From NCBI RefSeq assembly GCF_004795015.1, contig NZ_SSBI01000037.1:1-64000 (forward strand): a stretch of 64,000 nucleotides of DNA. The letters run 5' to 3'. Under the pieces are notes generated by a model, which was given only the letters and a program-made list of their open reading frames with translations, was not told where the DNA came from and did not search any database. The position numbers were made by a program, and so were the translations under genes. Source of the stretch: Streptomyces sp. A1277. Lineage in GTDB: Bacteria; Actinomycetota; Actinomycetes; Streptomycetales; Streptomycetaceae. Positions 24,959 through 35,494 of this stretch are shown piece after piece (position 1 is the first letter of the stretch; each line of letters starts with the position of its first letter).

Positions 24959-27900
24959 GTGCGCTACGGCATCCTCGGGACCACCCAGGCACTCCACGAC
25001 GACGGCACGCCCGTCTCCGTCGGCGGGGCGCGCCTGCGTGCCCTGCTCACCGTGCTCGCGCTGCGGCCCGGGCGGACGGTCCCGGTCGCCGTGCTCGTGG
25101 ACGAGGTGTGGGACGGCGAGCCGCCGGCCGACGCGGCCGGTGCGCTCCAGGCGCTGGTGGGGCGGCTGCGGCGGGCGCTCGGGCACGAGGCCGTCGCCTC
25201 GGCGGAGAGCGGCTACCGGCTGGAGGCCGAGCCGGAGGCCGTCGACCTGTTCCGCTTCGAGCGGCTCGCCGGTGAAGGCGCGCGGGCCCTCGCGGAGGGC
25301 GACCCGGCGCGGGCCATGCGCGTCCTGGACGACGCACTGGCGCTCTGGCGGGGCCCCGCGCTCGCCGATCTCCCCGACCGGCACACCTCCGCCACGCGCT
25401 GGACGGCCCGGCGCCTCGACGCCCGCCGGGCCAGGCTCACCGCCGCGCTCCGGCTCGGCCGGGCCGCCGAGGTGCTGCCGGAGCTGGCGGCGCTCTGCGG
25501 TGAACACCCCCTGGACGAACCGCTCCAGGCCCTCCGGCTGCGCGCCCTGCGCGATGCCGGGCGCACCGCCCAGGCGCTGGCCGCGTACGACGAGGTGCGC
25601 ACCCTCATCGCCGACCGGCTCGGCACCGGCCCCGGGCCCGAGCTGACCGCCCTGTACGAGGAGCTGCTGCGGCAGGAGCCCGCGCCCGCCCCGGCCGCCC
25701 AGCCGGCCGCCGCCCCCGCGCCCGCCCCCGCCCCCCGGCTCGGCAATCTGCGGACCCGGCTGACCAGCTTCGTCGGGCGGGAGCGCGACATGGAGGCGCT
25801 GCGCGGCGACCTCTCCCGGGGGCGGCTCGTCACCCTGCTCGGGCCCGGCGGGGCCGGCAAGACCCGGCTCTCGCAGGAGGTCGCCGACACCGTCGCCCCC
25901 GGCACCTGGCCGGACGGCGTCTGGCTGGCCGAGCTCGCGCCCGTGGACGATCCCGAAGCGGTGCCGGAGGCGGTGCTCGCCGCGCTCGGTGCCCGGGAGA
26001 CCGTGCTGAGCGGGGCCGGCGCCGGAGAGTTCCGGGCGGTCGAACGGGCCTCGGGCGAGGAGCGGGCCGCCGGCGAATCGCTCGCCCGGCTCACCGAGTA
26101 CTGCTCCCGCCGCCGCATGCTGCTCCTGCTGGACAACTGCGAGCACGTCATCGAGGCCGCGGCCGCCCTCGCCGACCACCTGCTGGCCCGCTGCCCGCAG
26201 CTCACCGTCCTCGCGACCAGCCGCGAAACCCTGGGCGTGCCCGGCGAGTTCGTCCGGCCGGTCGATCCGCTGCCGGACCCCACGGCCCTGCGGCTGCTGG
26301 CCGAGCGCGGCGCCGCCGCCCGGCCCGGCTTCCGGATCGACGCGGACGAGGCGACGGCGGTCGCCGCCGCCGAGATCTGCCGCCGCCTGGACGGGCTGCC
26401 GCTCGCCATCGAACTCGCCGCCGCCCGGCTGCGGATGCTCACCCCGCAGCAGATCGCCGAACGGCTGGACGACCGGTTCCGGCTGCTGACCAACGGCAGC
26501 CGGACCGTGCTCCCGCGCCAGCAGACCCTGCGGGCCGTCGTCGACTGGTCCTGGGAGCTGCTGGACGACGCCGAGCGCGTCACCCTGCGCAGGCTGTCCG
26601 CCTTCGCCGGCGGCTGCACCCTCGAAGCCGCCGGGGCCGTCTGCGCCGACGGGGCGGGGCAGACGCACGAGGCCGCCCGGCTGCTCGGCTCCCTCGTGGA
26701 CAAGTCCCTGGTCGTGGCCGCCCCGGCGCCGGACGGCCAGATGCGCTACCGGCTGCTGGAGACCGTCGGCGAGTACGCGGCGGAGCGGCTGGAGGAGTCC
26801 GGGGAGCGGGACGCCGTCGAGCGCCGGCACCTCGTCCACTTCCGCGAGCTGGCCCGTACCACCGACCCGCTGCTGCGCGGCTCCGGACAGCTCGCCGCCA
26901 TCGAACTGCTCCAGCGCGAGTACGAGAACCTGCGCACCGCCCTGCGGCACGCCGTCGCCGCCCGCGACGAGCAGGAGGCGCTGTGCATGGTGCTGTCGCT
27001 CTCCTGGTACTGGCAGATCCGCAATCTGCGCGGCGACGCCCTGCACTGGGCCGGCTCGGTCGCGGCCCTCGGCCCGGACCCGTTCGCCATGCCCGTACGG
27101 CCCGCGCCCTCCATCTACGAGCGCTGCACCGACGCGCCCCCGCCCATGGGGCCGGAACTGCTCCAGGAGGCGCGGCGCCAGGTGGCGCTGGTGGAGCTGG
27201 TCAACATGGACCACGCGATGGACGAGTGGACGAACGAGGCCAGCATGGCCCGGCTGCGGGCGATCGTCGCCACCTACCGGGCCGGGCAGCCGCAGACCTG
27301 CCGCAGCCCCGCCTCGCTCTGGTTCTACGCCGTCATGCTGACCGGGGGCGTCGCCGACCTGCGGCACCTGCTGGACGAAACCGTGCGCGGCGCGCGGGAG
27401 TTCGGCTACGAGTGGGAGCTCGCCGCAGCCCTCCAGATGCGGGCCAACGTGCTGGCCAACCGCCCCGACTGGGCCGGGGAGGCCCACACGGACGCCGCCG
27501 AGAGCCTGGCGGTCTTCCGCCGGCTCGGCGACGACTGGGGGATGGCCGAGGCGCTCTCCTCGCGCGGCGAGGCCAACGAGAAGACGGGTGCCTACGCGCA
27601 GGCGGCCGAGGACTACCAGGCCGCGATCCGCTCGGCCGAGAAGCTGGGAGCCCTGGCCCAGGTGTCGGTGCTCCGCATCCGTTACGCCTCCGTGCTGACC
27701 GAGCTGGACCGCGGTGCGGAGGGCGAGGCGATCATGCGCGAGGCGCTGGCCGACGAGCGCCACACCGGGCACGAGGCGAGGCCGACGGCGCGGCTCTTCC
27801 TCGCGATGTGGCTGGGCCGGGCCGGGCGTACGGCCGAAGCGCGCGAGCAGTTCGCCCTGCTGCACGAGGAGTTCCAGTCCGAGGCCATGGCGGTCTTCGA

Positions 27901-28300
27901 GGCGTTCGTCATCGGCGGTCTGGCCTGGCTGGACAACCAGGACGGCGACTACGCCCGTGCGCTGGAGCGGAGCCGGCGGGCGCTGGCGGGGATGGGCGAC
28001 CCGCTGACGCAGATGGTGGCGCCGCAGATGGCGGTGGTCAATCTGGTCCTCCTGGCCTGGGCGCTGGCCGGGCTCGGGGGCGAGGAGCGCTCCGGGCTCG
28101 CGGCACGGCTGCTGGGCGCGGGCCGGCAGAACCTGCCGAGGGGCCACTTCATGACCGCGGTGGAACGGGAGAACTTCGCCCGTGCCGAGGCACTGGTCCG
28201 CGACCGGCTGGGCGACAGCGCCTTTGCCGCCGCGTACGCCGAGGGCGGCGGCCTCTCCCTGGAGGAGGCCGCCGCCCTCGTCGACGCGTACCGGAACTGA
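24959..28300 (+). CDS. AfsR/SARP-like regulator: BTAD, NB-ARC-type ATPase and TPR domains
   Basis: A 1113-residue signal-integrating regulator. The GTG at 24959 gives the usual family start MRYGILGTTQA. An OmpR-like DNA-binding domain (about 1-90) is followed by a BTAD helical domain (about 95-240) and an Ala/Pro linker. An STAND/NB-ARC-like ATPase has Walker A GPGGAGKT at 295-302, LLLLDNCEHV as Walker B, and LPLAIELAAARLRML. The second half is helical TPR-like repeats. It lies beside the DrrAB-like exporter, convergent with it (12 bp between stop codons). No antibiotic cluster adjoins, so the target is unknown. Confidence 0.9.
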   Translation: MRYGILGTTQALHDDGTPVSVGGARLRALLTVLALRPGRTVPVAVLVDEVWDGEPPADAAGALQALVGRLRRALGHEAVASAESGYRLEAEPEAVDLFRFERLAGEGARALAEGDPARAMRVLDDALALWRGPALADLPDRHTSATRWTARRLDARRARLTAALRLGRAAEVLPELAALCGEHPLDEPLQALRLRALRDAGRTAQALAAYDEVRTLIADRLGTGPGPELTALYEELLRQEPAPAPAAQPAAAPAPAPAPRLGNLRTRLTSFVGRERDMEALRGDLSRGRLVTLLGPGGAGKTRLSQEVADTVAPGTWPDGVWLAELAPVDDPEAVPEAVLAALGARETVLSGAGAGEFRAVERASGEERAAGESLARLTEYCSRRRMLLLLDNCEHVIEAAAALADHLLARCPQLTVLATSRETLGVPGEFVRPVDPLPDPTALRLLAERGAAARPGFRIDADEATAVAAAEICRRLDGLPLAIELAAARLRMLTPQQIAERLDDRFRLLTNGSRTVLPRQQTLRAVVDWSWELLDDAERVTLRRLSAFAGGCTLEAAGAVCADGAGQTHEAARLLGSLVDKSLVVAAPAPDGQMRYRLLETVGEYAAERLEESGERDAVERRHLVHFRELARTTDPLLRGSGQLAAIELLQREYENLRTALRHAVAARDEQEALCMVLSLSWYWQIRNLRGDALHWAGSVAALGPDPFAMPVRPAPSIYERCTDAPPPMGPELLQEARRQVALVELVNMDHAMDEWTNEASMARLRAIVATYRAGQPQTCRSPASLWFYAVMLTGGVADLRHLLDETVRGAREFGYEWELAAALQMRANVLANRPDWAGEAHTDAAESLAVFRRLGDDWGMAEALSSRGEANEKTGAYAQAAEDYQAAIRSAEKLGALAQVSVLRIRYASVLTELDRGAEGEAIMREALADERHTGHEARPTARLFLAMWLGRAGRTAEAREQFALLHEEFQSEAMAVFEAFVIGGLAWLDNQDGDYARALERSRRALAGMGDPLTQMVAPQMAVVNLVLLAWALAGLGGEERSGLAARLLGAGRQNLPRGHFMTAVERENFARAEALVRDRLGDSAFAAAYAEGGGLSLEEAAALVDAYRN

Positions 28301-28312
28301 AGGACCCGCGGG

Positions 28313-29166
28313 TCAGGACTTCTTGCGGAACTTGGACACCGCGAGCGGGGCCACGAGCGTGGTGATGACCACGGCCCAGCCGAGGGTCAGCCAGACCGAG
28401 TGGCCGAGCGGGGTGCCCATCATGAGCCCGCGGGCCGCGTCGGCCAGGTTCGACAGCGGGTTGTAGTCGGTGAACGTCTGGAGCCAGCCGGGCATCGTCG
28501 TGGGCGGGGCGAAGATCGAGGAACCGAACTGGAGCGGCATCATCACCAGCATCCCCATCCCCTGAACGGCCTGGGACGTCTTCATGGCCAGTCCGAGCAG
28601 GATGAAGATCCACATGATGGCGGCGCCGAACGCGGCCGACAGGGCGATGGCCCCGATCAGCCCGAGCACCGAGCCGTGCAGCTCCAGGCCGAGCGCGAAG
28701 CCCATGCCGAGCAGGATGAGCGTGGCGACCATCATCCGGCCCAGCTCGACCACGATCTTGGCGATGAGCACCGAGGACCGCGCGATCGGCATCGTACGGA
28801 AGCGGTCCATGACGCCCTTGCGGAAGTCGTCGTTGACACCGCTGCCGACGGCCATGGCGATGTTCATGCCCATCATCGCCATCAGCCCGGGGATCAGGTA
28901 GTTCAGGTACTCCTGCCGGCCGCCGCCCATGCTGCCGCCGACCGAGCCGCCGAAGACGTACACGAACAGCAGCACGAAGATGACGGGCATCAGCAGCGCG
29001 TCGAACATCGACTCCGGATCCTTCTTGATCTGGAGCAGATTGCGCCGTACCAGCGCGCCGATGTGGCGGAGGTTGTTCCGGAGCCCGATGCCGCCCTCGT
29101 CGTGGAGCTTCGCGGCCGGCGCGGAGACGGACGTGTCGGTGGGGGTGGGAGTCAGAGTCGTCGTGC

Positions 29167-29170
<4 letters not shown>
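28313..29170 (-). CDS. ABC-2 type exporter permease (DrrB-like)
   Basis: A 285-residue membrane component with six predicted helices in the ABC-2 layout. HIGALVRRNLLQIKKDPESMFDALLMPVIF is the cytoplasmic start plus helix 1, and NDDFRKGVMDRFRTMPIARSS is the family signature before helix 3. Its ATG overlaps the ATPase stop codon as ATGA. Together they form a daunorubicin-resistance-type exporter for drugs or lipids; the substrate is not inferable. Confidence 0.9.
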
Positions 29171-30177
<1,007 letters not shown>

Positions 30178-30243
30178 GCCGACCATCAGACCAGCCGCCA
30201 CCGACAGCCCACCGACATCCCGCCTACAGCCGCCGGCACAGGC

Positions 30244-30280
30244 CGACAGCCCGCCGATGGGGGAAGTCGGCGGGCTGTCG
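30244..30280 (-). terminator. Second hairpin downstream of panB
   Basis: CGACAGCCCGCCGA (30244-30257) pairs perfectly with TCGGCGGGCTGTCG (30267-30280), a 14-bp stem. Lying after the hairpin at 30301-30337, it forms a tandem terminator between panB and the ABC genes. Confidence 0.7.
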
Positions 30281-30300
30281 TTGGTGCCGGTGGTGGTCAT

Positions 30301-30337
30301 CGGGGGCTGTCCCCCGGGCGTCGGGGGACAGCCCCCG
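30301..30337 (-). terminator. Perfect 16-bp hairpin terminator of panB
   Basis: CGGGGGCTGTCCCCCG (30301-30316) and CGGGGGACAGCCCCCG (30322-30337) pair perfectly around GGCGT, starting 5 bp after the panB stop codon. Confidence 0.85.
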
Positions 30338-30342
30338 GGGCC

Positions 30343-31227
30343 TCAGTGGAAGGTGTGCTCCGGGGCCGGGAACGTGCCGCCGACGACCTCTTCGGCGTAC
30401 GCCTTCGCCGCGTCGCCGAGGATCTGCCGCAGGTCGGCGTACTGCTTGGTGAAGCGCGGCACCTTGCCGCCGGTCAGTCCGGCCATGTCGGTGTAGACCA
30501 GCACCTGCGCGTCGGTCTCCGGGCCCGCGCCGATCCCGATGGTCGGGATGTGCAGGGTGCGGGTGACCTCCGCGGCCAGCTCGGCCGGTACGAGTTCCAG
30601 GACGACGGCGAACGCGCCCGCGTCCTGCACGGCCTTGGCGTCGCGCAGCATCTGCTGGGCGGCCTCCTCGCCGCGGCCCTGCACCCGGTAGCCCATCGCG
30701 TTGACGGACTGCGGGGTCAGGCCGATGTGGGCCATGACCGGGATACCGGCGTCGACCAGCAGCTTGATCTGCTCGTGGCTGCGCTCGCCGCCCTCCAGCT
30801 TGACCGCGCCGACGCCGGACTCCTTGATGAGCCGGGTGGCGTTGCGGAGGGCCTGGACCGGGCTCTCCTGGTACGCCCCGAAGGGCAGGTCCGCGACGAT
30901 CAGGGCGCGCTTGGTGCCCCGGACGACGGCGGCGGACAGGATGGCGATCTCGTCCATCGTGACGGGCACGGTGGTCTCGTAGCCGAGGTGACAGTTGCCC
31001 ATGGAGTCGCCGACGAGCATGACCGGGATGCCGGCCTCGTCGAAGACGGACGCGGTCATCGCGTCGTAGGCGGTGAGCATCGGCCACTTCTCGCCGCGCG
31101 CGGTGGCGGCGGCGACGTCGTGGACGGTGACCCGGCGGTTGCTCTTGCCCCCGTACAGCGCCTTGCTGCTGTCGGAGGGGGTACCCGCGGGGGTGGCGGA
31201 CTGGTTCTGCGCAGCCTGAAGCGACAT
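30343..31227 (-). CDS. panB: 3-methyl-2-oxobutanoate hydroxymethyltransferase
   Basis: Transfers a hydroxymethyl group from methylene-tetrahydrofolate to 2-oxoisovalerate, giving ketopantoate for pantothenate and coenzyme A. The 294-residue protein is a TIM barrel with the family signatures VTVHDVAAATARGEKWPMLTAYD near the start, MLVGDSMGNCHLGYETT (metal-binding Asp region) and VMAHIGLTPQS. The ATG at 31227 has AAGGAG eight bases upstream and is preferred over the ATG at 31248. It is monocistronic and followed by two hairpin terminators. Confidence 0.95.
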   Translation of the reverse strand: MSLQAAQNQSATPAGTPSDSSKALYGGKSNRRVTVHDVAAATARGEKWPMLTAYDAMTASVFDEAGIPVMLVGDSMGNCHLGYETTVPVTMDEIAILSAAVVRGTKRALIVADLPFGAYQESPVQALRNATRLIKESGVGAVKLEGGERSHEQIKLLVDAGIPVMAHIGLTPQSVNAMGYRVQGRGEEAAQQMLRDAKAVQDAGAFAVVLELVPAELAAEVTRTLHIPTIGIGAGPETDAQVLVYTDMAGLTGGKVPRFTKQYADLRQILGDAAKAYAEEVVGGTFPAPEHTFH

Positions 31228-31352
31228 GGCAGGTGGCTCCTTCGTCATCTCGAGGCGCCCTGACGGCGTCCCCGGATCGCTTCCATGGTGGCATCCCGGA
31301 GCCGGTCGCGGGAAGTGGGCCGCGCATCCGGGGAGTCGGTAAAGAATTTACA

Positions 31353-31371
31353 ATACGAGACGGTCTCGTAT
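31353..31371. promoter_or_regulatory. TetR-type operator in the promoter of the DHA2 efflux gene
   Basis: ATACGAGAC-G-GTCTCGTAT is a perfect 9-bp inverted repeat with a one-base centre. A TTTACA element (31347-31352) directly precedes it and TATCGG (31369-31374) overlaps its end, so the operator fills the -35/-10 spacer. A TetR gene lies just downstream of the efflux gene and is the natural candidate repressor. Confidence 0.75.
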
Positions 31372-31395
31372 CGGAATGAGGTTAGGCTGCTCCCC

Positions 31396-33000
31396 ATGTC
31401 CACACCGTCCGGCGCCCCCGCCGCGCCCCAGATACCGGAGGCGGTCCACCGCCGCCGCTGGGCGATTCTCGTCGTCCTGATGTTCAGCCTGCTCATCGTG
31501 GTGCTGGACAACTCGATCCTGAACGTCGCCGTCAAGACGATCGCCTCTCCCTCGCCCACCGGCATCGGCGCCACCCAGAGCGAGCTGGAGTGGGCGATCA
31601 ACTCCTACACGCTCGTCTTCGCCGGGCTCCTCTTCACCGCCGGCCTGCTGGGCGACCGCCTGGGCCGCAAGAAGGTCCTGCTCTTCGGCATCACCCTCTT
31701 CGGCATCGGCTCGGCGCTCGCCGCCATGTCCGGCTCGCCCGGCCAGCTCATCACCTGGCGCGCCCTGATGGGCTTCGGCGCCGCCTTCGTCATGCCGGCC
31801 ACGCTCGCCGTCCTGATGAACGTCTTCGAGCGCGACGAGCAGCCCAAGGCCATCGGCATCTGGGCCGGCAGCGTCGGCCTCGGCATCGCGATCGGCCCCA
31901 TCACCGGCGGCCTGCTCCTCGAACACTTCTGGTGGGGCTCGATCTTCCTGGTCAACGTGCCCGTCGTGGTCATCGCGCTGATCGCCATGGTGCTGCTGGT
32001 GCCGGATTCGAAGGACCCGAAGCCGGGGAAGCTCGACCCGGTCGGCGTGGTGCTCTCCATCATCGGCCTGGTCCTGCTGGTGTACGGCATCATCCGCGGC
32101 GGCGAACTCGCCGACTTCACCGACGTCTCCGTCCTGCTCCCGGTCATCGGCGGACTCGCCGTCCTGGTGGTCTTCGTCCTCCACGAGAAGCGCAGCGCCA
32201 GCCCGGCCATCGACATCTCGTACTTCAGGAAGCCCGCGTTCTCCGCCGCCGTCGCCGCCATCGCGCTGGTCTTCTTCGCGCTGATGGGCGTGACCTTCTT
32301 CTCCGCCTTCTACATGCAGAGCGTGCGCGGCTGGAGCGCCCTGCAGTCCGGGCTGCTGATCCTGCCGCTGGCCGTGGCGCAGATGCTCTTCGCGCCCCGC
32401 GCCCGGCTCGTCGTCGCCCGGTTCGGCGCCCGCGCCGTCTGCACCGTCGGCATGCTGGCCGTCGCGCTCGGCCTGGCCGCGTTCGCCCTGTTCGAAGCCG
32501 ACACGCCGGTCTGGGTGATGTGCGTGGTCTTCTTCGTCCAGGGCACCGGCATGGCACACGTGATGCCGCCGGTCACCGTGGCCGTGATGCAGGCGCTGCC
32601 GCGCGAGAAGGCGGGCTCGGGATCGGCCGTCAACAACACGTTCCGCCAGGTCGGCGGCGCGCTCGGGATCGCCGTCCTCGGCTCGGTGCTGTCCACCGTC
32701 TACCGCGGTGACATCGAGGACCACCTCGGCGCGCTGCCCGCCGGGGCCCGGGACGCGGCGGGGGAGTCCATCGAGGCGACGCTCGCCGTCGCGGAGAAGA
32801 TGGGCCCCACCGGCACCCCGCTGATCACCGCCGCGCACGACGCCTTCATCAGCGCCATGCACGTCACGGCCATCGGCTCGGCCTGTGTCGCGCTCATCGG
32901 GGCGGTCGTGGTCGCCCTCTGGCTGCCGGGCCGCGAACCCGTCGGCCGGCCGCCCGTACAGGACGGGGCGCGGACCGCTCCGGCGGGCGCCGAGCGGTGA
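31396..33000 (+). CDS. MFS drug efflux transporter, DHA2 (EmrB/QacA-type)
   Basis: A 534-residue exporter with 14 predicted helices. Motif D1 is VVLDNSILNVAV (about 38-49) in helix 1, motif A is GDRLGRKKVLLFG, and motif C (GIAIGPITGGLL) lies in helix 5. The ATG at 31396 follows the operator by 24 bp, leaving a short leader. The following TetR gene is co-directional, so regulator and pump may form a self-regulating pair that senses a toxic compound. Confidence 0.9.
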   Translation: MSTPSGAPAAPQIPEAVHRRRWAILVVLMFSLLIVVLDNSILNVAVKTIASPSPTGIGATQSELEWAINSYTLVFAGLLFTAGLLGDRLGRKKVLLFGITLFGIGSALAAMSGSPGQLITWRALMGFGAAFVMPATLAVLMNVFERDEQPKAIGIWAGSVGLGIAIGPITGGLLLEHFWWGSIFLVNVPVVVIALIAMVLLVPDSKDPKPGKLDPVGVVLSIIGLVLLVYGIIRGGELADFTDVSVLLPVIGGLAVLVVFVLHEKRSASPAIDISYFRKPAFSAAVAAIALVFFALMGVTFFSAFYMQSVRGWSALQSGLLILPLAVAQMLFAPRARLVVARFGARAVCTVGMLAVALGLAAFALFEADTPVWVMCVVFFVQGTGMAHVMPPVTVAVMQALPREKAGSGSAVNNTFRQVGGALGIAVLGSVLSTVYRGDIEDHLGALPAGARDAAGESIEATLAVAEKMGPTGTPLITAAHDAFISAMHVTAIGSACVALIGAVVVALWLPGREPVGRPPVQDGARTAPAGAER

Positions 33001-33030
33001 CATCGGCGGCCGCGTACGGCTGACCCTTTC

Positions 33031-33064
33031 GTGTGAACCGGGCCGCGTGCGACCTGGTTCACAC
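33031..33064. promoter_or_regulatory. Inverted repeat between the efflux and TetR genes
   Basis: GTGTGAACC (33031-33039) and GGTTCACAC (33056-33064) are perfect inverted repeats with a 16-nt gap, 71-104 bp before the TetR start. It differs from the operator at 31353, so it may be another regulator's site or a weak terminator. Confidence 0.45.
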
Positions 33065-33134
33065 CTGCGGGACAGGACGCGGCCGGGCCCCGCCCGCGTC
33101 GGAGAGAATCGGGGGCGGCGAAAGGTGGTTTCAC

Positions 33135-34043
33135 GTGCAGGCGCAGGCACCGGACCGGGACGAGCGGGCCATGGGCGAGCGGGACGGGCGGCCGGACGGC
33201 GGCCCCGGCCCCGATCCGGGCGGCCCGGGCGCCGCCGCACGGGGCCCCGCCCCGGCCTCCGCACCCGCCTCGGCTTCCGCCTCCGCACCCGCCTCAGCCC
33301 CCGCCTCGGCTTCCGCACCCGCCTCGGCTTCCGCCTCCGCACCCGCCTCAGCCCCCGCCTCGGCTTCCGCACCCGCCTCGGCCTCAGCATCCGCACCCGA
33401 CTCCGCCCCCGGCGAGGAGCCGGAGCCGCGCCGGGGCCGGCCGCGCAGCGCCGCCGCCGAGCGGGCCATCCTGGACGCCGTCGTGGAGCTGCTGGAGGCC
33501 GGCGAACCCCTCGCGGCCCTGTCCATCGAGCGCATCGCCCGTACCGCGGGCGTCGGCAAGGCCACCATCTACCGGCGCTGGGCCGGCAAGGAGGAGCTGT
33601 TCGTCGACGTCCTGCGCGCCATCGAGCCCCCCGAACCGGACGTCTCCGGCACCGGCGGCCTGGACGACCTGCGCGTCCTGCTGGAGTCCATCCGTACGCG
33701 CGGCCTCGCCCAGCGCTCCTCGGCCCTGCTGCACAACGTGTTCGCGCAGATGAAAAGCCACCCCAAGCTCTGGCACGAGTACCAGTGCACCGTGATAGCC
33801 CCCCGACGCCTCGCCATGGCCGCCGCCGTCCGGCGCGCCGTCGAGGCCGGTGAGCTGCGGGACGACACGGACGTGGAACTGATGGACGACCTGTTCCTCG
33901 GCCCCATGCTCGTACGCACCATCCACCGGCCCGACGCGCCGCTGCCCGAGGACCTCGCCGACCGCATCATCGCGCTGGCGATCGAGGGCCTGGCACCCCG
34001 GCGCGCCGCCGGCAAACCGGACGACGGCACGGACCAGGGCTGA
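33135..34043 (+). CDS. TetR family regulator with an Ala/Ser/Pro repeat leader
   Basis: A 302-residue regulator. The GTG at 33135 follows AAAGGTGG. Residues about 12-95 are low complexity: charged and Gly/Pro-rich, then an Ala-Ser-Pro run made by a 54-bp DNA repeat. The TetR helix-turn-helix follows (RGRPRSAAAERAILDAVVEL, then SIERIARTAGVGKATIYRRW, about 99-150), and a C-terminal ligand domain of the TetR_C_11-like class. It probably represses the DHA2 efflux gene through the operator at 31353-31371. The leader is unusual for the family and may be disordered; a start just before the domain cannot be excluded. Confidence 0.85.
   Translation: MQAQAPDRDERAMGERDGRPDGGPGPDPGGPGAAARGPAPASAPASASASAPASAPASASAPASASASAPASAPASASAPASASASAPDSAPGEEPEPRRGRPRSAAAERAILDAVVELLEAGEPLAALSIERIARTAGVGKATIYRRWAGKEELFVDVLRAIEPPEPDVSGTGGLDDLRVLLESIRTRGLAQRSSALLHNVFAQMKSHPKLWHEYQCTVIAPRRLAMAAAVRRAVEAGELRDDTDVELMDDLFLGPMLVRTIHRPDAPLPEDLADRIIALAIEGLAPRRAAGKPDDGTDQG
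33261..33398. repeat. 54-bp coding minisatellite in the TetR gene
   Basis: Two perfect 54-bp copies (33261-33314 and 33315-33368) and a partial third (33369-33398) encode repeated Ala/Ser/Pro residues. The length is a multiple of three, so copy changes keep the frame. Confidence 0.85.
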
Positions 34044-34178
34044 CGTGCCGGGCGGGGACGAGTGTGCAGGCTTCGTCACAGACCCGCGCGTACCGCCCCC
34101 GGCCGGAACTGCCGGCGCCGCCTCCTACGTCCTCGTGGCAGTACGGCAGCCGGCGGAGGCATGAGTCGGCGGCATGAA

Positions 34179-34220
34179 ACACATCGCGCATCCCCTAGGG
34201 TCGGGGGCGCGGCGATGTGT
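34179..34220. promoter_or_regulatory. Inverted repeat upstream of the membrane phosphodiesterase gene
   Basis: ACACATCGC (34179-34187) and GCGATGTGT (34212-34220) are perfect inverted repeats 24 bp apart, 26 bp before the start codon. It may be an operator or leader hairpin. Confidence 0.4.
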
Positions 34221-34245
34221 ACGGCAAGGCAGTGAGGACAGTGCG

Positions 34246-35268
34246 ATGGCGCAGGCGTACAGGGCGGACACGGAGACCGGCGGCACGGAGCCGCAGCGCT
34301 CCGGATCCCGCTTCCGGGACCTGCGCGAGAGACTCACGGGGGACCGGGGCATCTGGCGCCGGGGGATCGTCCTGGCCTGCTGCTCGCTGCTGCTGACCCT
34401 CGTGATGGTCTTCCACTCCCGCATCCCGAACACCATCGGCAACCTGGGCAGCCTCTCCGAGACATTCCTGCCCTGGTGCGCCGTGTTCATTCCGCTGCTG
34501 CTGATCCTGGGGCTGGTACGCCGCTCGGCGACCGCCCTGGTCGCGCTGCTGCTGCCGGTCGTGGTCTGGTTCAACCTGTTCGGCGGGCTGCTCTTCGACA
34601 AGTCGGGCAGCGGCGGCGACCTCACCGTCGCCACCCACAACGTCAACGCGGACAACCCCGACCCCGCCGCCACCGCCGAGCAGGTCGCGGGCTCCGGCGC
34701 GGACGTCGTCGCCCTCCAGGAGCTGCCCGCCGGGAAGGTGGCCGCGTACGAGAAGGCGCTCGCCGGCACGTACCGGTACCACTCCGTGCAGGGGACCGTC
34801 GGCCTGTGGAGCAAGTACCGGCTCAGCGACACCCGACCGGTGGACCTCAAGATGGGCTGGGTCCGCGCCATGCGCACCACCGTCGCCACGCCCGAAGGCC
34901 CGCTCGCCGTCTACGTGGCGCACCTGCCGTCCGTACGGGTCAAGCTCCACGCCGGCTTCACCGCCAACCAGCGCGACCAGAGCGCCGACGCGCTGGGCAA
35001 GGCCATCTCGCACGAACCGCTCGACCGGATCGCCCTGCTCGGCGACCTCAACGGGACGATGAACGACCGCGCGCTCAACGCGGTCACCTCCCAGATGCGC
35101 TCCACCCAGGGCGCGGCCGGCGACGGCTTCGGGTTCAGCTGGCCCGCGTCGTTCCCGATGGCCCGGATCGACCAGATCATGGTCAAGGGCGTCGAGCCGA
35201 TGTCCTCCTGGACGCTCCCGGCCACCGGCAGCGACCATCTCCCGATCGCCGCACGCGTCAAACTCTGA
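34246..35268 (+). CDS. Membrane-anchored endonuclease/exonuclease/phosphatase family protein
   Basis: A 340-residue protein. A cytoplasmic basic segment is followed by three hydrophobic helices (about 39-57, 75-95 and 98-115). The extracytoplasmic part is an EEP-fold hydrolase: VATHNVNADN (about 130-139), VVALQELPAG (the metal-binding Glu), LLGDLNGTMND, and the final TGSDHLPIAARV with the catalytic His. Such proteins cleave phosphodiester bonds in lipids, nucleotides or DNA at the cell surface; the substrate is unknown. An upstream in-frame ATG (34174) lies across the inverted repeat and is less likely. Confidence 0.88.
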   Translation: MAQAYRADTETGGTEPQRSGSRFRDLRERLTGDRGIWRRGIVLACCSLLLTLVMVFHSRIPNTIGNLGSLSETFLPWCAVFIPLLLILGLVRRSATALVALLLPVVVWFNLFGGLLFDKSGSGGDLTVATHNVNADNPDPAATAEQVAGSGADVVALQELPAGKVAAYEKALAGTYRYHSVQGTVGLWSKYRLSDTRPVDLKMGWVRAMRTTVATPEGPLAVYVAHLPSVRVKLHAGFTANQRDQSADALGKAISHEPLDRIALLGDLNGTMNDRALNAVTSQMRSTQGAAGDGFGFSWPASFPMARIDQIMVKGVEPMSSWTLPATGSDHLPIAARVKL

Positions 35269-35308
35269 CGCAACAGGGCGTTCACCTGGACGCCCCACAT
35301 ATCTGAGA

Positions 35309-35335
35309 GACTTTGTTTCGTACGGGAACAAGGTC
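35309..35335. promoter_or_regulatory. Imperfect inverted repeat upstream of the chloramphenicol-type efflux gene
   Basis: GACTTTGTTT and GAACAAGGTC pair at 8 of 10 positions around a 7-nt centre, about 160 bp before the start codon. The AT-richer patch in GC-rich DNA suggests an operator or promoter element. Confidence 0.4.
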
Positions 35336-35494
35336 GCCGGCGACGAGGCCGGTCCGCCGCCGTGCGCACCGCCGACCGGCGGACCGCGCGGGCGCGCGTA
35401 CGACCACGCGCCCCTTCCGCCCCTCCGCGTCCAGCAGGCCCCGACCGGGTCCCGCCGGGCCGCGGGCGGGCCTTCTGCGGAAAGGTCTCTCCTC

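Noticed and set aside
24608..28147. 1179-codon minus-strand frame
   Set aside because: It mirrors the BTAD regulator, has shadow composition and no domain.
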